Positions 33,049-42,270 of a DNA stretch of 64,000 nt are shown here, piece after piece. The stretch comes from an uncultured Flavobacteriales bacterium (GTDB lineage: Bacteria; Bacteroidota; Bacteroidia; Flavobacteriales; Weeksellaceae), in NCBI GenBank assembly GCA_937876095.1, contig CALFIE010000010.1:1-64000 (forward strand). The letters run 5' to 3'. The first letter of the stretch is position 1, and every line of letters starts with the position of its first letter. The notes beneath the pieces were generated by a model. It ran no database searches and was not told the origin of the DNA. It was given only the letters and a program-made list of their open reading frames with translations. The translations under genes were made by a program, and so were the position numbers.

Positions 33049-34032
33049 CTACAAAATTTCTAAAATTTTCCGGTCAATCCTAAAGGCAAAATAGGGATAA
33101 AATAAATGTACGTTTTTATTTCCAAAAATAAGTTTGAGCGAATTATATAGAAAAAATCTCGGCTTAATTCTCTCAATTCCACTTTGTTTTATAATCTTTT
33201 CTTGCAAAATTTTACTAAAAAAACCAGATTCAATAATTAATTCAGAAATGATGCACCAATAATAATAATCAAAAATACTTACTTTTTTCTTATCTGCTTT
33301 TGTTTTTGTTAAAAACTGTTCTCTAATTCTTTGGTAAGAATTCAATCTTGAAATAAAATCTAAATCAGTTTTTTGTTTTGATAAACTATTATTAACAAAT
33401 ACATAGTAAACAAAAGATGAATCATCAAAAATAATTTCTTCTGCTTCTAAAATTACTTTTGCCATATATAATCCATCGTCATTATTAGAAATGTCAACCT
33501 CCCAGTTGCCAACTTTTAACAGTAACGCTTTTGAAATTAAATAACTATGTAAGACATTAAAACTTCTGTATTTCCAGAAATCAATTAATAATTGAGATGG
33601 ATTTTGATAAGAATGATTTATTTTGCTATTATTTACTTCATAAATCTTGTGATTACGATAATTTTTGTAGGTACAAAAAACCAATGACTGCGTTTTACCT
33701 TGCAAAAGTTTTACCTGATTTTCAAGCTTATTGTCATCCATAAAATCATCTGCATCTAAAAACTGTATATACGTTCCACTTGATTTTTCGACTCCAATAT
33801 TCCTTGCATTTGCAGCTCCCTGATTTTTTGTATTTATTAATTGGATTTTTTTACAATTATTTTTTTCTTTATAATTTTCTAATACAATTCTTGTATTGTC
33901 TGTAGAACCATCATTTATTATGATTATTTCTAAGTTTTCCCAAGTTTGCTTGGTAATTCTTTCGATTGTTTCGCAAATATACTTTTCGCCATTATAAACC
34001 GGCACAATAATCGAAATCAGCGGATTATCCAT
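33049..34032 (-). CDS. Glycosyltransferase family 2
   Basis: A 327-residue GT-A enzyme with ISIIVPVYNGEKYICETI (about residues 6-23), IIIINDGSTDNT, and YIQFLDADDFMDDNKLENQV (DxD at about residues 95-97). The C-terminal part is helical with a basic tail and could contact the membrane. It is 3 bp from the flippase gene. Specificity cannot be read. Confidence 0.9.
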   Translation of the reverse strand: MDNPLISIIVPVYNGEKYICETIERITKQTWENLEIIIINDGSTDNTRIVLENYKEKNNCKKIQLINTKNQGAANARNIGVEKSSGTYIQFLDADDFMDDNKLENQVKLLQGKTQSLVFCTYKNYRNHKIYEVNNSKINHSYQNPSQLLIDFWKYRSFNVLHSYLISKALLLKVGNWEVDISNNDDGLYMAKVILEAEEIIFDDSSFVYYVFVNNSLSKQKTDLDFISRLNSYQRIREQFLTKTKADKKKVSIFDYYYWCIISELIIESGFFSKILQEKIIKQSGIERIKPRFFLYNSLKLIFGNKNVHLFYPYFAFRIDRKILEIL

Positions 34033-34035
34033 AAC

Positions 34036-35502
34036 TTAAATACTATTATTAACTGATTTCCTATTTTCAATAAATTTGATAAGGGTAGAAAAGCCAGTCG
34101 CTTTTGTTATGACGCTAATGAACAAATAAACTAATACGAAGCCTGTACTTACCGCAACAATTTCAACATAATTATTACTAAAAGTAATACCAGAATATTT
34201 GAGAACAATAAAAACAACAATTGTCGTGATTATGGAAGGAATAAAATAGGAAATAATATCTATAAGTTGGCCACCAAATTTGTAGGCACTAATTTTACTA
34301 TAAAATAATGCTAAAAATAAGAAACTAAAAATATTCATAGCAGATATAAAAATCGAAACATGTACAATTGAACTTTTTACCAAAATTAGAATACCAATTA
34401 TTGATAATACTTGCTTTGTAAGAGAATTGTACAATAAAAATTTTGTCTTTCCCTTCAACATAATTAAATATTGCAAATATAAATTTAGAGGATAAAAAAT
34501 TCCACCTATGCACAAAATTTGAAAATATGGAACTGATGGAAGCCAAACAGAAGTAAGTAGAACATTAAAAAAAGGTTTTGCTATAAAAATCAGTACACAC
34601 ATAATAGGTGTCATCACAAATAATACCAATGAAATCATCTGCTTATAGACTTCTTTCAGCTTATTATCATTATTTCCTATAGTAGAAAACAAAGGATAAA
34701 CAACTTGTTCCAGTGCTGTATTAATAGATAGAATTGGGAAATTCTTCATACTATTTGCTCTGTTGTAATAGCCAACATTTGCTAATGAAAAATTTTTTCC
34801 TATGGCTAAAGAAATGAAATTATCTGCAATACGATCAAATAACAAGCTCAACATAATTTTATAACCAAATAAAAAATGTTTCTTGAAAATTGAGAAATCA
34901 AAAATTAATTTAGGAATGAACATGGTGCTAATTGTCATGAAAATCGCAGCTAATAGTTGTTTAGACAAATACATATAAACAATTGCCCAAACTCCATAGT
35001 CTTCTTTCGCTAAAACAATTCCAATAATCGAACTAATTACCAAAGATGGAAATGAAGACAAAGCAATTTTCTTGAATTGTAATGTTTTTCTAAGTATTGT
35101 ACTTTGTATTGATATGAAACTCCCAATTACAATACCAATAGAATAAACACGTATAATATCTGTAAGAACTGGTAACTGATAATAACTACTAACAGAAGGT
35201 GCAATAGCAAAAATAATGACATACAACAAAATACTAATGCTTAGATTAGAAATGAAAACCGTATTAAAATCTTTGCTATCTGCGTTTTCTGTTCTAATTA
35301 ATGAGTTGCACATTCCAGAATCTGAAATGGTATCACCAATTGCATTGAAAATAAGTATTAGACCAAAAATCCCAAATTGTTCTGGCGCAATAATTCTCGC
35401 CAATATAATTTGAACGAGAAAACCAATTCCGCTTTGTCCGAATTGTTCTAAACCAGCCCAAAAAATGCCGGAAACTGCTTTTTTTCTTAAAGACATTTCC
35501 AA
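34036..35502 (-). CDS. wzx: Wzx-type polysaccharide flippase (MOP superfamily)
   Basis: A 488-residue membrane protein with about 12-14 helices. The N-terminus MSLRKKAVSGIFWAGLEQFG is followed by ARIIAPEQFGIFGLILIF and the conserved SGMCNSLIRTENADSKDFNTVF loop, which is typical of WzxC/TuaB-like exporters. A second ATG two codons in (35496) is equally good. It should flip undecaprenyl-linked repeat units to the periplasmic face. It precedes the glycosyltransferase block and follows the dehydrogenase by 24 bp. Confidence 0.9.
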   Translation of the reverse strand: MEMSLRKKAVSGIFWAGLEQFGQSGIGFLVQIILARIIAPEQFGIFGLILIFNAIGDTISDSGMCNSLIRTENADSKDFNTVFISNLSISILLYVIIFAIAPSVSSYYQLPVLTDIIRVYSIGIVIGSFISIQSTILRKTLQFKKIALSSFPSLVISSIIGIVLAKEDYGVWAIVYMYLSKQLLAAIFMTISTMFIPKLIFDFSIFKKHFLFGYKIMLSLLFDRIADNFISLAIGKNFSLANVGYYNRANSMKNFPILSINTALEQVVYPLFSTIGNNDNKLKEVYKQMISLVLFVMTPIMCVLIFIAKPFFNVLLTSVWLPSVPYFQILCIGGIFYPLNLYLQYLIMLKGKTKFLLYNSLTKQVLSIIGILILVKSSIVHVSIFISAMNIFSFLFLALFYSKISAYKFGGQLIDIISYFIPSIITTIVVFIVLKYSGITFSNNYVEIVAVSTGFVLVYLFISVITKATGFSTLIKFIENRKSVNNSI

Positions 35503-35526
35503 TTATATTTTTTTTGAAACATGGTA

Positions 35527-36822
35527 CTACAATTTCCCGTCAGAATTTTCCAGAACGCCTTTTACATCGTAGATGATGGCATTTTCTTTTTTTAGTATTG
35601 ATAGATCTAATTGGCTAAATTCAGAATGTGCTACTGCTAAAACCAGTGCATCAAATTGTTCGGTTGGTAACACATTGGTACAGGTTTTACCGTACTCGTG
35701 CAATACTTCATCTGGATTTACCCAAGGATCGTAGCACGTAACTTGCACTCCAAAATCTTCTAACGCATTTATGACATCTACAATTTTGGTATTTCGCACA
35801 TCCGGACAATTTTCTTTGAAGGTGATTCCCATTACCAAAATTTTAGCTTGGTTGACTGCGATATCTTTTTTGATCATGGCTTTCACGACTTGTTCTGCCA
35901 CATATTTTGACATAGAATCGTTTAATCTGCGACCTGCCAAAATAATTTCTGGGTGATAGCCAAATTGCTGCGCTTTCTGTGCCAAATAATAAGGATCTAC
36001 ACCTATGCAATGACCACCAACAAGACCTGGTTTAAAAGGCAGGAAATTCCATTTGGTTCCTGCTGCTTGTAGCACTGCTTGTGTATCGATTTCCATCAGA
36101 TTAAAAATTTTAGCCAACTCATTTACAAACGCAATATTGATGTCGCGTTGCGAATTTTCTATCACTTTGGCTGCTTCTGCAACTTTTATGCTTGGTGCAA
36201 GATGTGTTCCTGCAATTATTACAGATTGATAGAGTTGATTTACCACTTCTCCGATTTCTGGGGTAGAACCCGAAGTAATTTTCAGGATTTTCTCTACAGT
36301 GTGCTCTTTGTCTCCCGGATTGATGCGTTCTGGTGAATAACCAGCGTAGAAATCCTGATTGAATTTCAGACCTGAAATTTTCTCTAAAACTGGTACACAA
36401 TCGTCCTCTGTTGCACCAGGATAAACAGTAGATTCGTAGATGACGATATTATCTTTTTTCAAGACTTTACCTACTGTTTCACTTGCTTTGAAAAGTGGAG
36501 TAAGATCAGGTTTGTTATTCTGATCAACTGGAGTTGGTACTGTAACTATATAGATATCTGCATCTGCAATTTCCTGAATATTTGCACTACAAAACAGACC
36601 ATTTTTATTGGAAATAAATGGGGAGGTTTCTACCAAAACTTGTTGTAGCAATTCTCTGCTAATTTCCAGCGTAGCATCGTTCCCATTGCGAAGTTCTGCA
36701 ATTCTATTTTGGTTGATATCAAAACCAACTACTGCATATTTGGTTGCAAATAATCTTGCTAATGGCAAACCAACGTAGCCCAATCCAATAACTGCAATTT
36801 TTTTCTGATCTAAATTCTGCAT
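35527..36822 (-). CDS. UDP-N-acetylhexosamine 6-dehydrogenase (WbpA/WbpO/TviB type)
   Basis: A 431-residue nucleotide-sugar dehydrogenase. It starts at MQNLDQKKIAV; a longer frame would overlap the epimerase gene. The NAD loop is VIGLGYVGLPLARLFA (about residues 11-26). IVTVPTPVDQNNKPDL and VYESTVYPGATEDDCVP follow, then the thiohemiacetal cysteine in VGGHCIGVDPYYLA (about residue 261), then the C-terminal ILVMGITFKENCPDVRNTK. It oxidises C6 of a UDP-HexNAc to the uronic acid in two NAD-dependent steps. With the epimerase next door the likely product is UDP-GalNAcA. Confidence 0.92.
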   Translation of the reverse strand: MQNLDQKKIAVIGLGYVGLPLARLFATKYAVVGFDINQNRIAELRNGNDATLEISRELLQQVLVETSPFISNKNGLFCSANIQEIADADIYIVTVPTPVDQNNKPDLTPLFKASETVGKVLKKDNIVIYESTVYPGATEDDCVPVLEKISGLKFNQDFYAGYSPERINPGDKEHTVEKILKITSGSTPEIGEVVNQLYQSVIIAGTHLAPSIKVAEAAKVIENSQRDINIAFVNELAKIFNLMEIDTQAVLQAAGTKWNFLPFKPGLVGGHCIGVDPYYLAQKAQQFGYHPEIILAGRRLNDSMSKYVAEQVVKAMIKKDIAVNQAKILVMGITFKENCPDVRNTKIVDVINALEDFGVQVTCYDPWVNPDEVLHEYGKTCTNVLPTEQFDALVLAVAHSEFSQLDLSILKKENAIIYDVKGVLENSDGKL

Positions 36823-36848
36823 AATCAATTTCTTATTTTTTTTGAAAA

Positions 36849-37817
36849 CTATTTCAAGTTTTCCCAATACCAATGTACTGCTTCTTTCAAACCTTGTTCT
36901 AAGGTATGTGTTGGTTGATAATTCAATAAATTTTTTGCTTTTTCTATAGAAGCCAAAGAATGTGGAATATCACCAGTACGTTCATCACCATAAGTGATGG
37001 TCACGTTTTCAATTTTGGAATCATATTCTGCTAAATATTTTTTTAACAAATGTACCAGTGTATTCAAATTATTATTTTCGCCAACTGCAGTGTTGAAAAC
37101 CTGATTCTTTGCTTCTGGATTTTCAGAAAAAAGGGCTTTCTCATTCATCTGCAACACATTATCTATATAAGTGAAATCTCTAGAGAATTCACCAGTCCCA
37201 TTAATTACTGGGCTTTGATGATTCATTAATTGAATAACAAATTTCGGAATCACTGCTGCATAAGCACCTTCAGGATTTTGTCGTCGTCCAAAAACATTGA
37301 AATAGCGCAAACCAATACAATCTAACCCATATATTTTACCAAAAATATCGGCGTACAATTCATTTACCAATTTGGTAACAGCATAAGGTGAAAGTGGTTT
37401 TCCAATTTCGTTTTCAATTTTCGGTAATGCGGTAGAATCTCCGTAAGTAGAAGAACTTGCAGCATATACCAGTCTTTTGATTCTGTTTTCTTTGGCTGCA
37501 ACCAACATATTAAGGAATCCTGAAATATTGACGTCATTGGTAGTAATAGGATCATTAATTGAACGTGGAACCGAACCTAATGCTGCTTGATGCAATACAA
37601 AATCAACATTTTCGCAAGCATTTCTGCAGGTTTCTATATTTCTGATATCACCTTCTATTAATCTAAAATTTGGATTACTTAATAAATGCTCAATATTATG
37701 ACGAAAACCCGTAGAAAAGTTATCTAAACAGATAATTTGATGACCTTTATTAATAAAAAAATCACACAAATTAGATCCAATAAATCCAGCTCCTCCTGTT
37801 ATTAAAATCACACTCAT
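36849..37817 (-). CDS. UDP-GlcNAc 4-epimerase (WbpP/TviC type)
   Basis: A 322-residue short-chain epimerase. The NAD loop is ITGGAGFIGSNLCDFF (about residues 6-21). Catalytic Ser/Tyr/Lys are in ASSSTYGDS and SPYAVTKLVNELY. The ALGSVPRSINDP loop and FGRRQNPEGAYAAVIPKF are diagnostic for WbpP-like enzymes acting on N-acetylated UDP-sugars rather than GalE. It converts UDP-GlcNAc to UDP-GalNAc ahead of the dehydrogenase. It overlaps the kinase gene by 4 bp, an ATGA-type coupling. Confidence 0.93.
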   Translation of the reverse strand: MSVILITGGAGFIGSNLCDFFINKGHQIICLDNFSTGFRHNIEHLLSNPNFRLIEGDIRNIETCRNACENVDFVLHQAALGSVPRSINDPITTNDVNISGFLNMLVAAKENRIKRLVYAASSSTYGDSTALPKIENEIGKPLSPYAVTKLVNELYADIFGKIYGLDCIGLRYFNVFGRRQNPEGAYAAVIPKFVIQLMNHQSPVINGTGEFSRDFTYIDNVLQMNEKALFSENPEAKNQVFNTAVGENNNLNTLVHLLKKYLAEYDSKIENVTITYGDERTGDIPHSLASIEKAKNLLNYQPTHTLEQGLKEAVHWYWENLK

Positions 37818-40162
37818 TTCCCAATAAAATTTGTAAATTTCTTCTTATTGGATTTTTCAGAACCATACGAATAGGCATAACCATATTTGTTACCATATCT
37901 GGAATTTTCTGGCACTACTTCATTGAGTACCAAAGCCATATTTTTGATATGGTTGGTTTTTCTAAATTCTTCAGTATATTCTAGCATTTCTATTTCTGTA
38001 TAGCCTGCTCTTGCAATATAAATCAGCACATCTATATGTGGAATTATATGTATGGTATCACTTACCAACATTACTGGAGCTGTATCTATCACAACATAAT
38101 CGTACTCTTTTTTCAGTTGCTGAATCATTTCTCCAAATTTTGGCATATCTAATAAATCATTAGGATTAGGAGCAATAGCACCACTCAAGAGAACGTCTAG
38201 ATTAGGTGAAAGTCCAGATTTTTGGATGAAATTTTTGGGAGTTTGATCATCAGAAATTAGGTAATTGGTAAGACCATCTCTGGTTTTAAGGCTCATAAAT
38301 CGTTGTAATTGTGGATTTCTGATATCTGCACCTATAATGATTACTTTGTTTTTACTAGACAAAGTAATAGCAGTATTCATAGAAATAGTGGTTTTACCTT
38401 CGCCTTTTACAGAAGAGGTTAATAAGATGACCGCTCCGTTTTCTATATCTTTAGATTTTAATAAAAATTTGAGGTTAGAAGTCAAAATTCTAAAAGATTC
38501 AGCATAGACCGAAAAATCATTTGCTGTAATAAGCGATGCATCTTTTTCGTGGTAAGGAATTTCTCCCAAAACTGGGATATTTGGTACCGCATCTGTCAAA
38601 TGACTTTTGTGGTGTACTTTGGTATCCAATGCATATTTTACATAAAAAAATGATAACGGAATAAGCAATCCTGCCAATAACGCCGCTAAATAAGTTTGTC
38701 TGTTATTTGGTTTTACTTTCCCTACAGTATAAGCTGGATTTACCACTTTTGCTTTGGGTGCTGTTACAGATAATGCAATGGAAGTTTCTTCTCTTTTTTG
38801 CAAAAGAAAAAGATACAATGCTTCTTTTAGATTTTGCTGGCGCTCTATGCTACGGAACATTTTTTCCTGAGACGGAAACTTACTGATATTTGATTTGGAA
38901 TTGCTGACTTGTGCATTGAGTGTAGAAATACTTTGCTGTAAATTGTCTCTTGCATCTCCTAAATTTTTACGAATCAGTCCTTTCAGTTGACCGATTTCTT
39001 TGTTCATTTCAATTACCGCAGGATTTGCATTGGTAGCTTGTTTCAGGGTTCTGTTACGTGTAAGAACCAACTCGTTGTATTGTGAAATTACACTTTCTAA
39101 TCCCGAAGAAAGGCCCATATTACTTGGCAAAAGTTGATCATTGTTGGAAGAACTTACTTGATAGATAGAATTTACCATGTCTAATTGGGTTGCCAAACTG
39201 AGAATTTGTTTGGTATTTTCGCTGGCATTTTGTAGAGAAAGTTGTGCTTGAGCTTCTAAGTCGGCAATTTGATTATTTTTTTTGAAACTTTCTTTTTCGT
39301 TTTCAATTCCAGTTAAATCATTAGTAATGATTTGCAACCTTTTATCTATGAAATCTGCCGTATTTTGCGCTTCCTGATTTTTATCTATAATTCCGTCTTG
39401 GTTGTATTGTTTCACCAATTCATCTAAAATTCTCTCAGATTTATCGGGAACCGAACCAACCATAGATAACTCCATTAGAAGTCCTTTTTTCTCAGGGACT
39501 ACTACAGAAATAGCACCTTCTAATTTATTCACAGCATTGGCAATATTACTGAAAACAACCTTCAAAGGTTGCTCCATCATCATTCCTGGTTTTTCAGAAA
39601 TTTGTATAGTACCAAAAGGCAATACAAATGGTTGATCAAAATAAAACGTATTTTGTTTACCTAAAGATCCACCTGAAAGCTGAAAACTTCGGTTGTTAAT
39701 TTTGGTGATGGTGTAAGTTGCACCGCCAAATTGTTTGGGTTTTGCTAATGAAATTATTTTTCCTGTTAATGGAGCTTCATCATACAATTCGACTTCTTTT
39801 ATTTTTCCAAGTCCATAAAACGAAACGTCGGTATGTAGATTTCGCACTACATTTCCTAAAATTGGCTTAGAAACAATTACTGCAGTTTCGCTTTGTATTT
39901 CTTGATCGCCACTTAATCCCATCATTCCTAAATTATTGAAATCTGGGAGTGCTGTTTTACCACCTGAATTTTTGGTTGCCTGAAATTTCAGTACTGCTTT
40001 GGTTAGATATTGTGGTTGTGAATACCGTAAATATACCCAAGCTATAGCATAGAAAAATAGTAAACTCAATAAAAACCAATACCAATTTTTGGCATAGCGA
40101 AATAATTGTTTTTTGACATTGATTTTTTTTGATTTAGGCGCAAAATTCTCCAGTAATTCCAT
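37814..40162 (-). CDS. wzc: Polysaccharide co-polymerase/tyrosine autokinase (Wzc type)
   Basis: A 782-residue inner-membrane protein that controls chain length and export. One helix lies at about residues 30-50 and a second at about 500-520, framing a long periplasmic coiled-coil domain. The C-terminal cytoplasmic BY-kinase has Walker A in SSVKGEGKTTISMN, Walker A' in VIIIGADIRNPQ, and Walker B in YDYVVIDTAPVMLVSD. It ends in a tyrosine cluster (RYGNKYGYAYSYG) as in autophosphorylating family members. It lies 1 bp downstream of the Wza-like gene. No cognate low-molecular-weight phosphatase gene is in the window. Confidence 0.95.
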   Translation of the reverse strand: MELLENFAPKSKKINVKKQLFRYAKNWYWFLLSLLFFYAIAWVYLRYSQPQYLTKAVLKFQATKNSGGKTALPDFNNLGMMGLSGDQEIQSETAVIVSKPILGNVVRNLHTDVSFYGLGKIKEVELYDEAPLTGKIISLAKPKQFGGATYTITKINNRSFQLSGGSLGKQNTFYFDQPFVLPFGTIQISEKPGMMMEQPLKVVFSNIANAVNKLEGAISVVVPEKKGLLMELSMVGSVPDKSERILDELVKQYNQDGIIDKNQEAQNTADFIDKRLQIITNDLTGIENEKESFKKNNQIADLEAQAQLSLQNASENTKQILSLATQLDMVNSIYQVSSSNNDQLLPSNMGLSSGLESVISQYNELVLTRNRTLKQATNANPAVIEMNKEIGQLKGLIRKNLGDARDNLQQSISTLNAQVSNSKSNISKFPSQEKMFRSIERQQNLKEALYLFLLQKREETSIALSVTAPKAKVVNPAYTVGKVKPNNRQTYLAALLAGLLIPLSFFYVKYALDTKVHHKSHLTDAVPNIPVLGEIPYHEKDASLITANDFSVYAESFRILTSNLKFLLKSKDIENGAVILLTSSVKGEGKTTISMNTAITLSSKNKVIIIGADIRNPQLQRFMSLKTRDGLTNYLISDDQTPKNFIQKSGLSPNLDVLLSGAIAPNPNDLLDMPKFGEMIQQLKKEYDYVVIDTAPVMLVSDTIHIIPHIDVLIYIARAGYTEIEMLEYTEEFRKTNHIKNMALVLNEVVPENSRYGNKYGYAYSYGSEKSNKKKFTNFIGK

Positions 40163-40163
40163 C

Positions 40164-40958
40164 TTATTTTCTTGTTAAGCTGATAATTAAGGTAACTATT
40201 GCAATTCCGATACCACCAATTTGAAACCAAAGATTTCTGTTCGGATTGTTGTTGGCAGCAATCTGCTTATTTTCATCTGGTTCTATGTACAAAATATCGT
40301 TTTGTTGAAGATAATAGTATGGTGAATTCACAATATCTGATTTAGAAAAATCTAGAACAATCACCTCATCATTACTATTTTCGTTGCTTCTAATAAGTTT
40401 TACTTTGGTACGATCTGCATTATCGGTCATATCTCCACCCAAAGCTAATGCTTGGAAAACGTTGAGTTTTTCTGTAGGACTGGTTTTTTGTCCGGGATTT
40501 TTCACTTCTCCTAAAATACTGACATTGAAATTTGCCAATTTCACTTTTACCATAGGATCAGTAAGGTATTTTTTCAGACGTTGTTCTAGATTTGTGGTAA
40601 GTTCATTTTTGGTTAAACCTTTACAAGAAATCACACCTAAAACTGGGAAATTAATTGTTCCATCTGCAGAAACTACATATTCACTCGGTTTAATTTCAGA
40701 TGAAGTTTGGTTATTTGCAGTGCCCGTTTTATTCATGGTATCCAAATTAAAAGGTCTTGCTGCAATTTCATCAAAAGCAGATACTACAATTTGCAAAACA
40801 TCACCTTGCTGTATATGCAAACCAGCAAACTTTGCTTGTTCTACTTGTTCTTTATAATTGGTATCAGATTTTTGCATGTACACCATATTTTGCTTGGGTT
40901 TACAAGAAAAAACAAGTAATGCAAAAAAAATAATAACCGATATATGCTTAATGTTCAT
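40164..40958 (-). CDS. wza: Polysaccharide export lipoprotein (Wza-like, SLBB)
   Basis: A 264-residue outer-membrane polysaccharide export protein. Its lipoprotein signal ends in LLVFSC (Cys at about residue 18). The Poly_export domain follows with GLHIQQGDVLQIVVSAFDE and YVVSADGTINFPVLG, then an SLBB domain with VSILGEVKNPGQKT and NVFQALALGGDMTDNADR. A C-terminal hydrophobic segment (IGGIGIAIVTLIISL) may anchor it. It is the first gene of the locus, 21 bp after a TAnnTTTG element. Confidence 0.94.
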   Translation of the reverse strand: MNIKHISVIIFFALLVFSCKPKQNMVYMQKSDTNYKEQVEQAKFAGLHIQQGDVLQIVVSAFDEIAARPFNLDTMNKTGTANNQTSSEIKPSEYVVSADGTINFPVLGVISCKGLTKNELTTNLEQRLKKYLTDPMVKVKLANFNVSILGEVKNPGQKTSPTEKLNVFQALALGGDMTDNADRTKVKLIRSNENSNDEVIVLDFSKSDIVNSPYYYLQQNDILYIEPDENKQIAANNNPNRNLWFQIGGIGIAIVTLIISLTRK

Positions 40959-40978
40959 GAATTTTTATTAATAAATAG

Positions 40979-40986
40979 CAAATTTA
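40979..40986 (-). promoter_or_regulatory. Candidate main promoter of the polysaccharide locus
   Basis: The minus strand reads TAAATTTG, an exact TAnnTTTG match, 21 bp upstream of the Wza-like start codon and directly downstream of a terminator that insulates the upstream gene. Confidence 0.6.
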
Positions 40987-41032
40987 ATACAAATATCAGA
41001 ATATCTACCCTTTTTTTGATATTTGAAAAGGC

Positions 41033-41065
41033 AAAAAAATCCGCTACAGAAAATTCTGTAGCGGA
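41033..41065 (-). terminator. Rho-independent terminator of the outer-membrane protein gene
   Basis: TCCGCTACAGAA (41040-41051) and TTCTGTAGCGGA (41054-41065) form a perfect 12-bp stem, followed on the minus strand by a seven-T run. It separates the gene at 41093-41737 from the polysaccharide locus. Confidence 0.9.
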
Positions 41066-41092
41066 ATATACTGTAATTTTTTTTTGGGTGTA

Positions 41093-41737
41093 TTATTTTC
41101 CGAAAAAATAATTGATTCCTACTCCCAATTTATAATTATAGGTATTATACAAAGTATAAACTCCATAAGCTTTGCTTAAACCACGATCAAATCTCACAAA
41201 AGCTTCTAAGTTTTTGTCAAAATGATATCCTGCTCCAAGAGTTACTCCAAAATTGAATTTTTTGAAATTTTTGTCCGCTGAAATATCCTGTGAAAAATAC
41301 AAATTACCTTCTCTTTTGTCAGATACCGCAAAACCAAACAAAGGACCTGCCATCAGAAAATAACGGCGATCTCTTTTGGTTTCACTCAACGTGAAATAAT
41401 ATTTGAAAAAAATAGGTAAACTGATGTAATTATTTAAGAATTTTTGGCTTCCTTGTGGTGGTTCTGCTTTTTCACCATCCATAGAATATTCTAGAACTGG
41501 TTGCAAGAAATATTTGTATTCTTTTTCGTCAGATATGTCTTTCTCTAATCTGTACTGCAAGGTAAGTCCAAAAGCTGGTGCAATTCTACCTTTTGAATAA
41601 TCATGAATACCATAAATATTAGATTGATGAATGTTGGCTGTAACTCCCAATTGTGTTTTTTTCTCTTTTTCGGTTTCTTGTGAAAACATCAACAGGGAGA
41701 AACCTATTGCGAAAAACAGAAGTAATTTTTTTTTCAT
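41093..41737 (-). CDS. Outer-membrane beta-barrel protein (porin-like)
   Basis: A 214-residue exported protein with signal peptide MKKKLLLFFAIGFSLLMFS. The mature part consists of alternating strands (FGLTLQYRLEKDI, YFLQPVLEYSM, YISLPIFFKYYF, FNFGVTLGAGYHF) and ends in YNYKLGVGINYFFGK, a typical C-terminal barrel strand. This is the general OMP_b-brl_2 pattern of Bacteroidota. The transport substrate is unknown. It has a strong terminator and is probably monocistronic. Confidence 0.85.
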   Translation of the reverse strand: MKKKLLLFFAIGFSLLMFSQETEKEKKTQLGVTANIHQSNIYGIHDYSKGRIAPAFGLTLQYRLEKDISDEKEYKYFLQPVLEYSMDGEKAEPPQGSQKFLNNYISLPIFFKYYFTLSETKRDRRYFLMAGPLFGFAVSDKREGNLYFSQDISADKNFKKFNFGVTLGAGYHFDKNLEAFVRFDRGLSKAYGVYTLYNTYNYKLGVGINYFFGK

Positions 41738-41802
41738 TTTGTATTCTTTCGGACAGCAATATTACTAATTTTTTATTAAAATTGAAAAAGAGGAGAAAAA
41801 TA

Positions 41803-42267
41803 TTAAAATTCGTCAGCAATTTCTTTGATTTTCTCGTACTCAAAACCCCGACTTAGAAGAAATTTTGTGGTTTTTGCTTTTTTCTGATAGACTTGCAAGC
41901 TATTTAATTTTTCAAAATAATTTTCGAAAGATTTTAGCAGCGCTTTTTGGTAATCTTTATCATCAATTTCATCAAAACAACTATCGATCAATTTTTCAGA
42001 AATACCTTTAAATTTGAGGTGATTTTTTATTTTATTTCTTCCCCAAGATTTTATATAAAATTTTCCTCTGATGTAACTTCTGGTATATCGCTCTTCATTC
42101 AAATAATTTTCTTGAATTAAATAGAGGTAAATTTCGTCTTTAGCTTCAGGAATGAGGACAAAATCTCGCATTTTCTGTTCTACTTCTGTATGACAACGGT
42201 CTTGGTAAACACAATAATTTACCATTTTCTGCTTAATTTCTTCGAAAGTGAACAGTTTTTTTTCCAT
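41803..42267 (-). CDS. recX: Regulatory protein RecX
   Basis: A 154-residue RecX-type helical-repeat protein that modulates RecA filaments. Family features are MVNYCVYQDRCHTEVEQKM, LIQENYLNEERYTRSYIRGKF, WGRNKIKNHLKFKGIS and ALLKSFENYF. The C-terminal KAKTTKFLLSRGFEYEKI is typical. It is not next to recA; in this window it lies between a porin-like gene and glyA. Its upstream region is a word-repeat island. Confidence 0.92.
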   Translation of the reverse strand: MEKKLFTFEEIKQKMVNYCVYQDRCHTEVEQKMRDFVLIPEAKDEIYLYLIQENYLNEERYTRSYIRGKFYIKSWGRNKIKNHLKFKGISEKLIDSCFDEIDDKDYQKALLKSFENYFEKLNSLQVYQKKAKTTKFLLSRGFEYEKIKEIADEF

Positions 42268-42270
42268 TTT

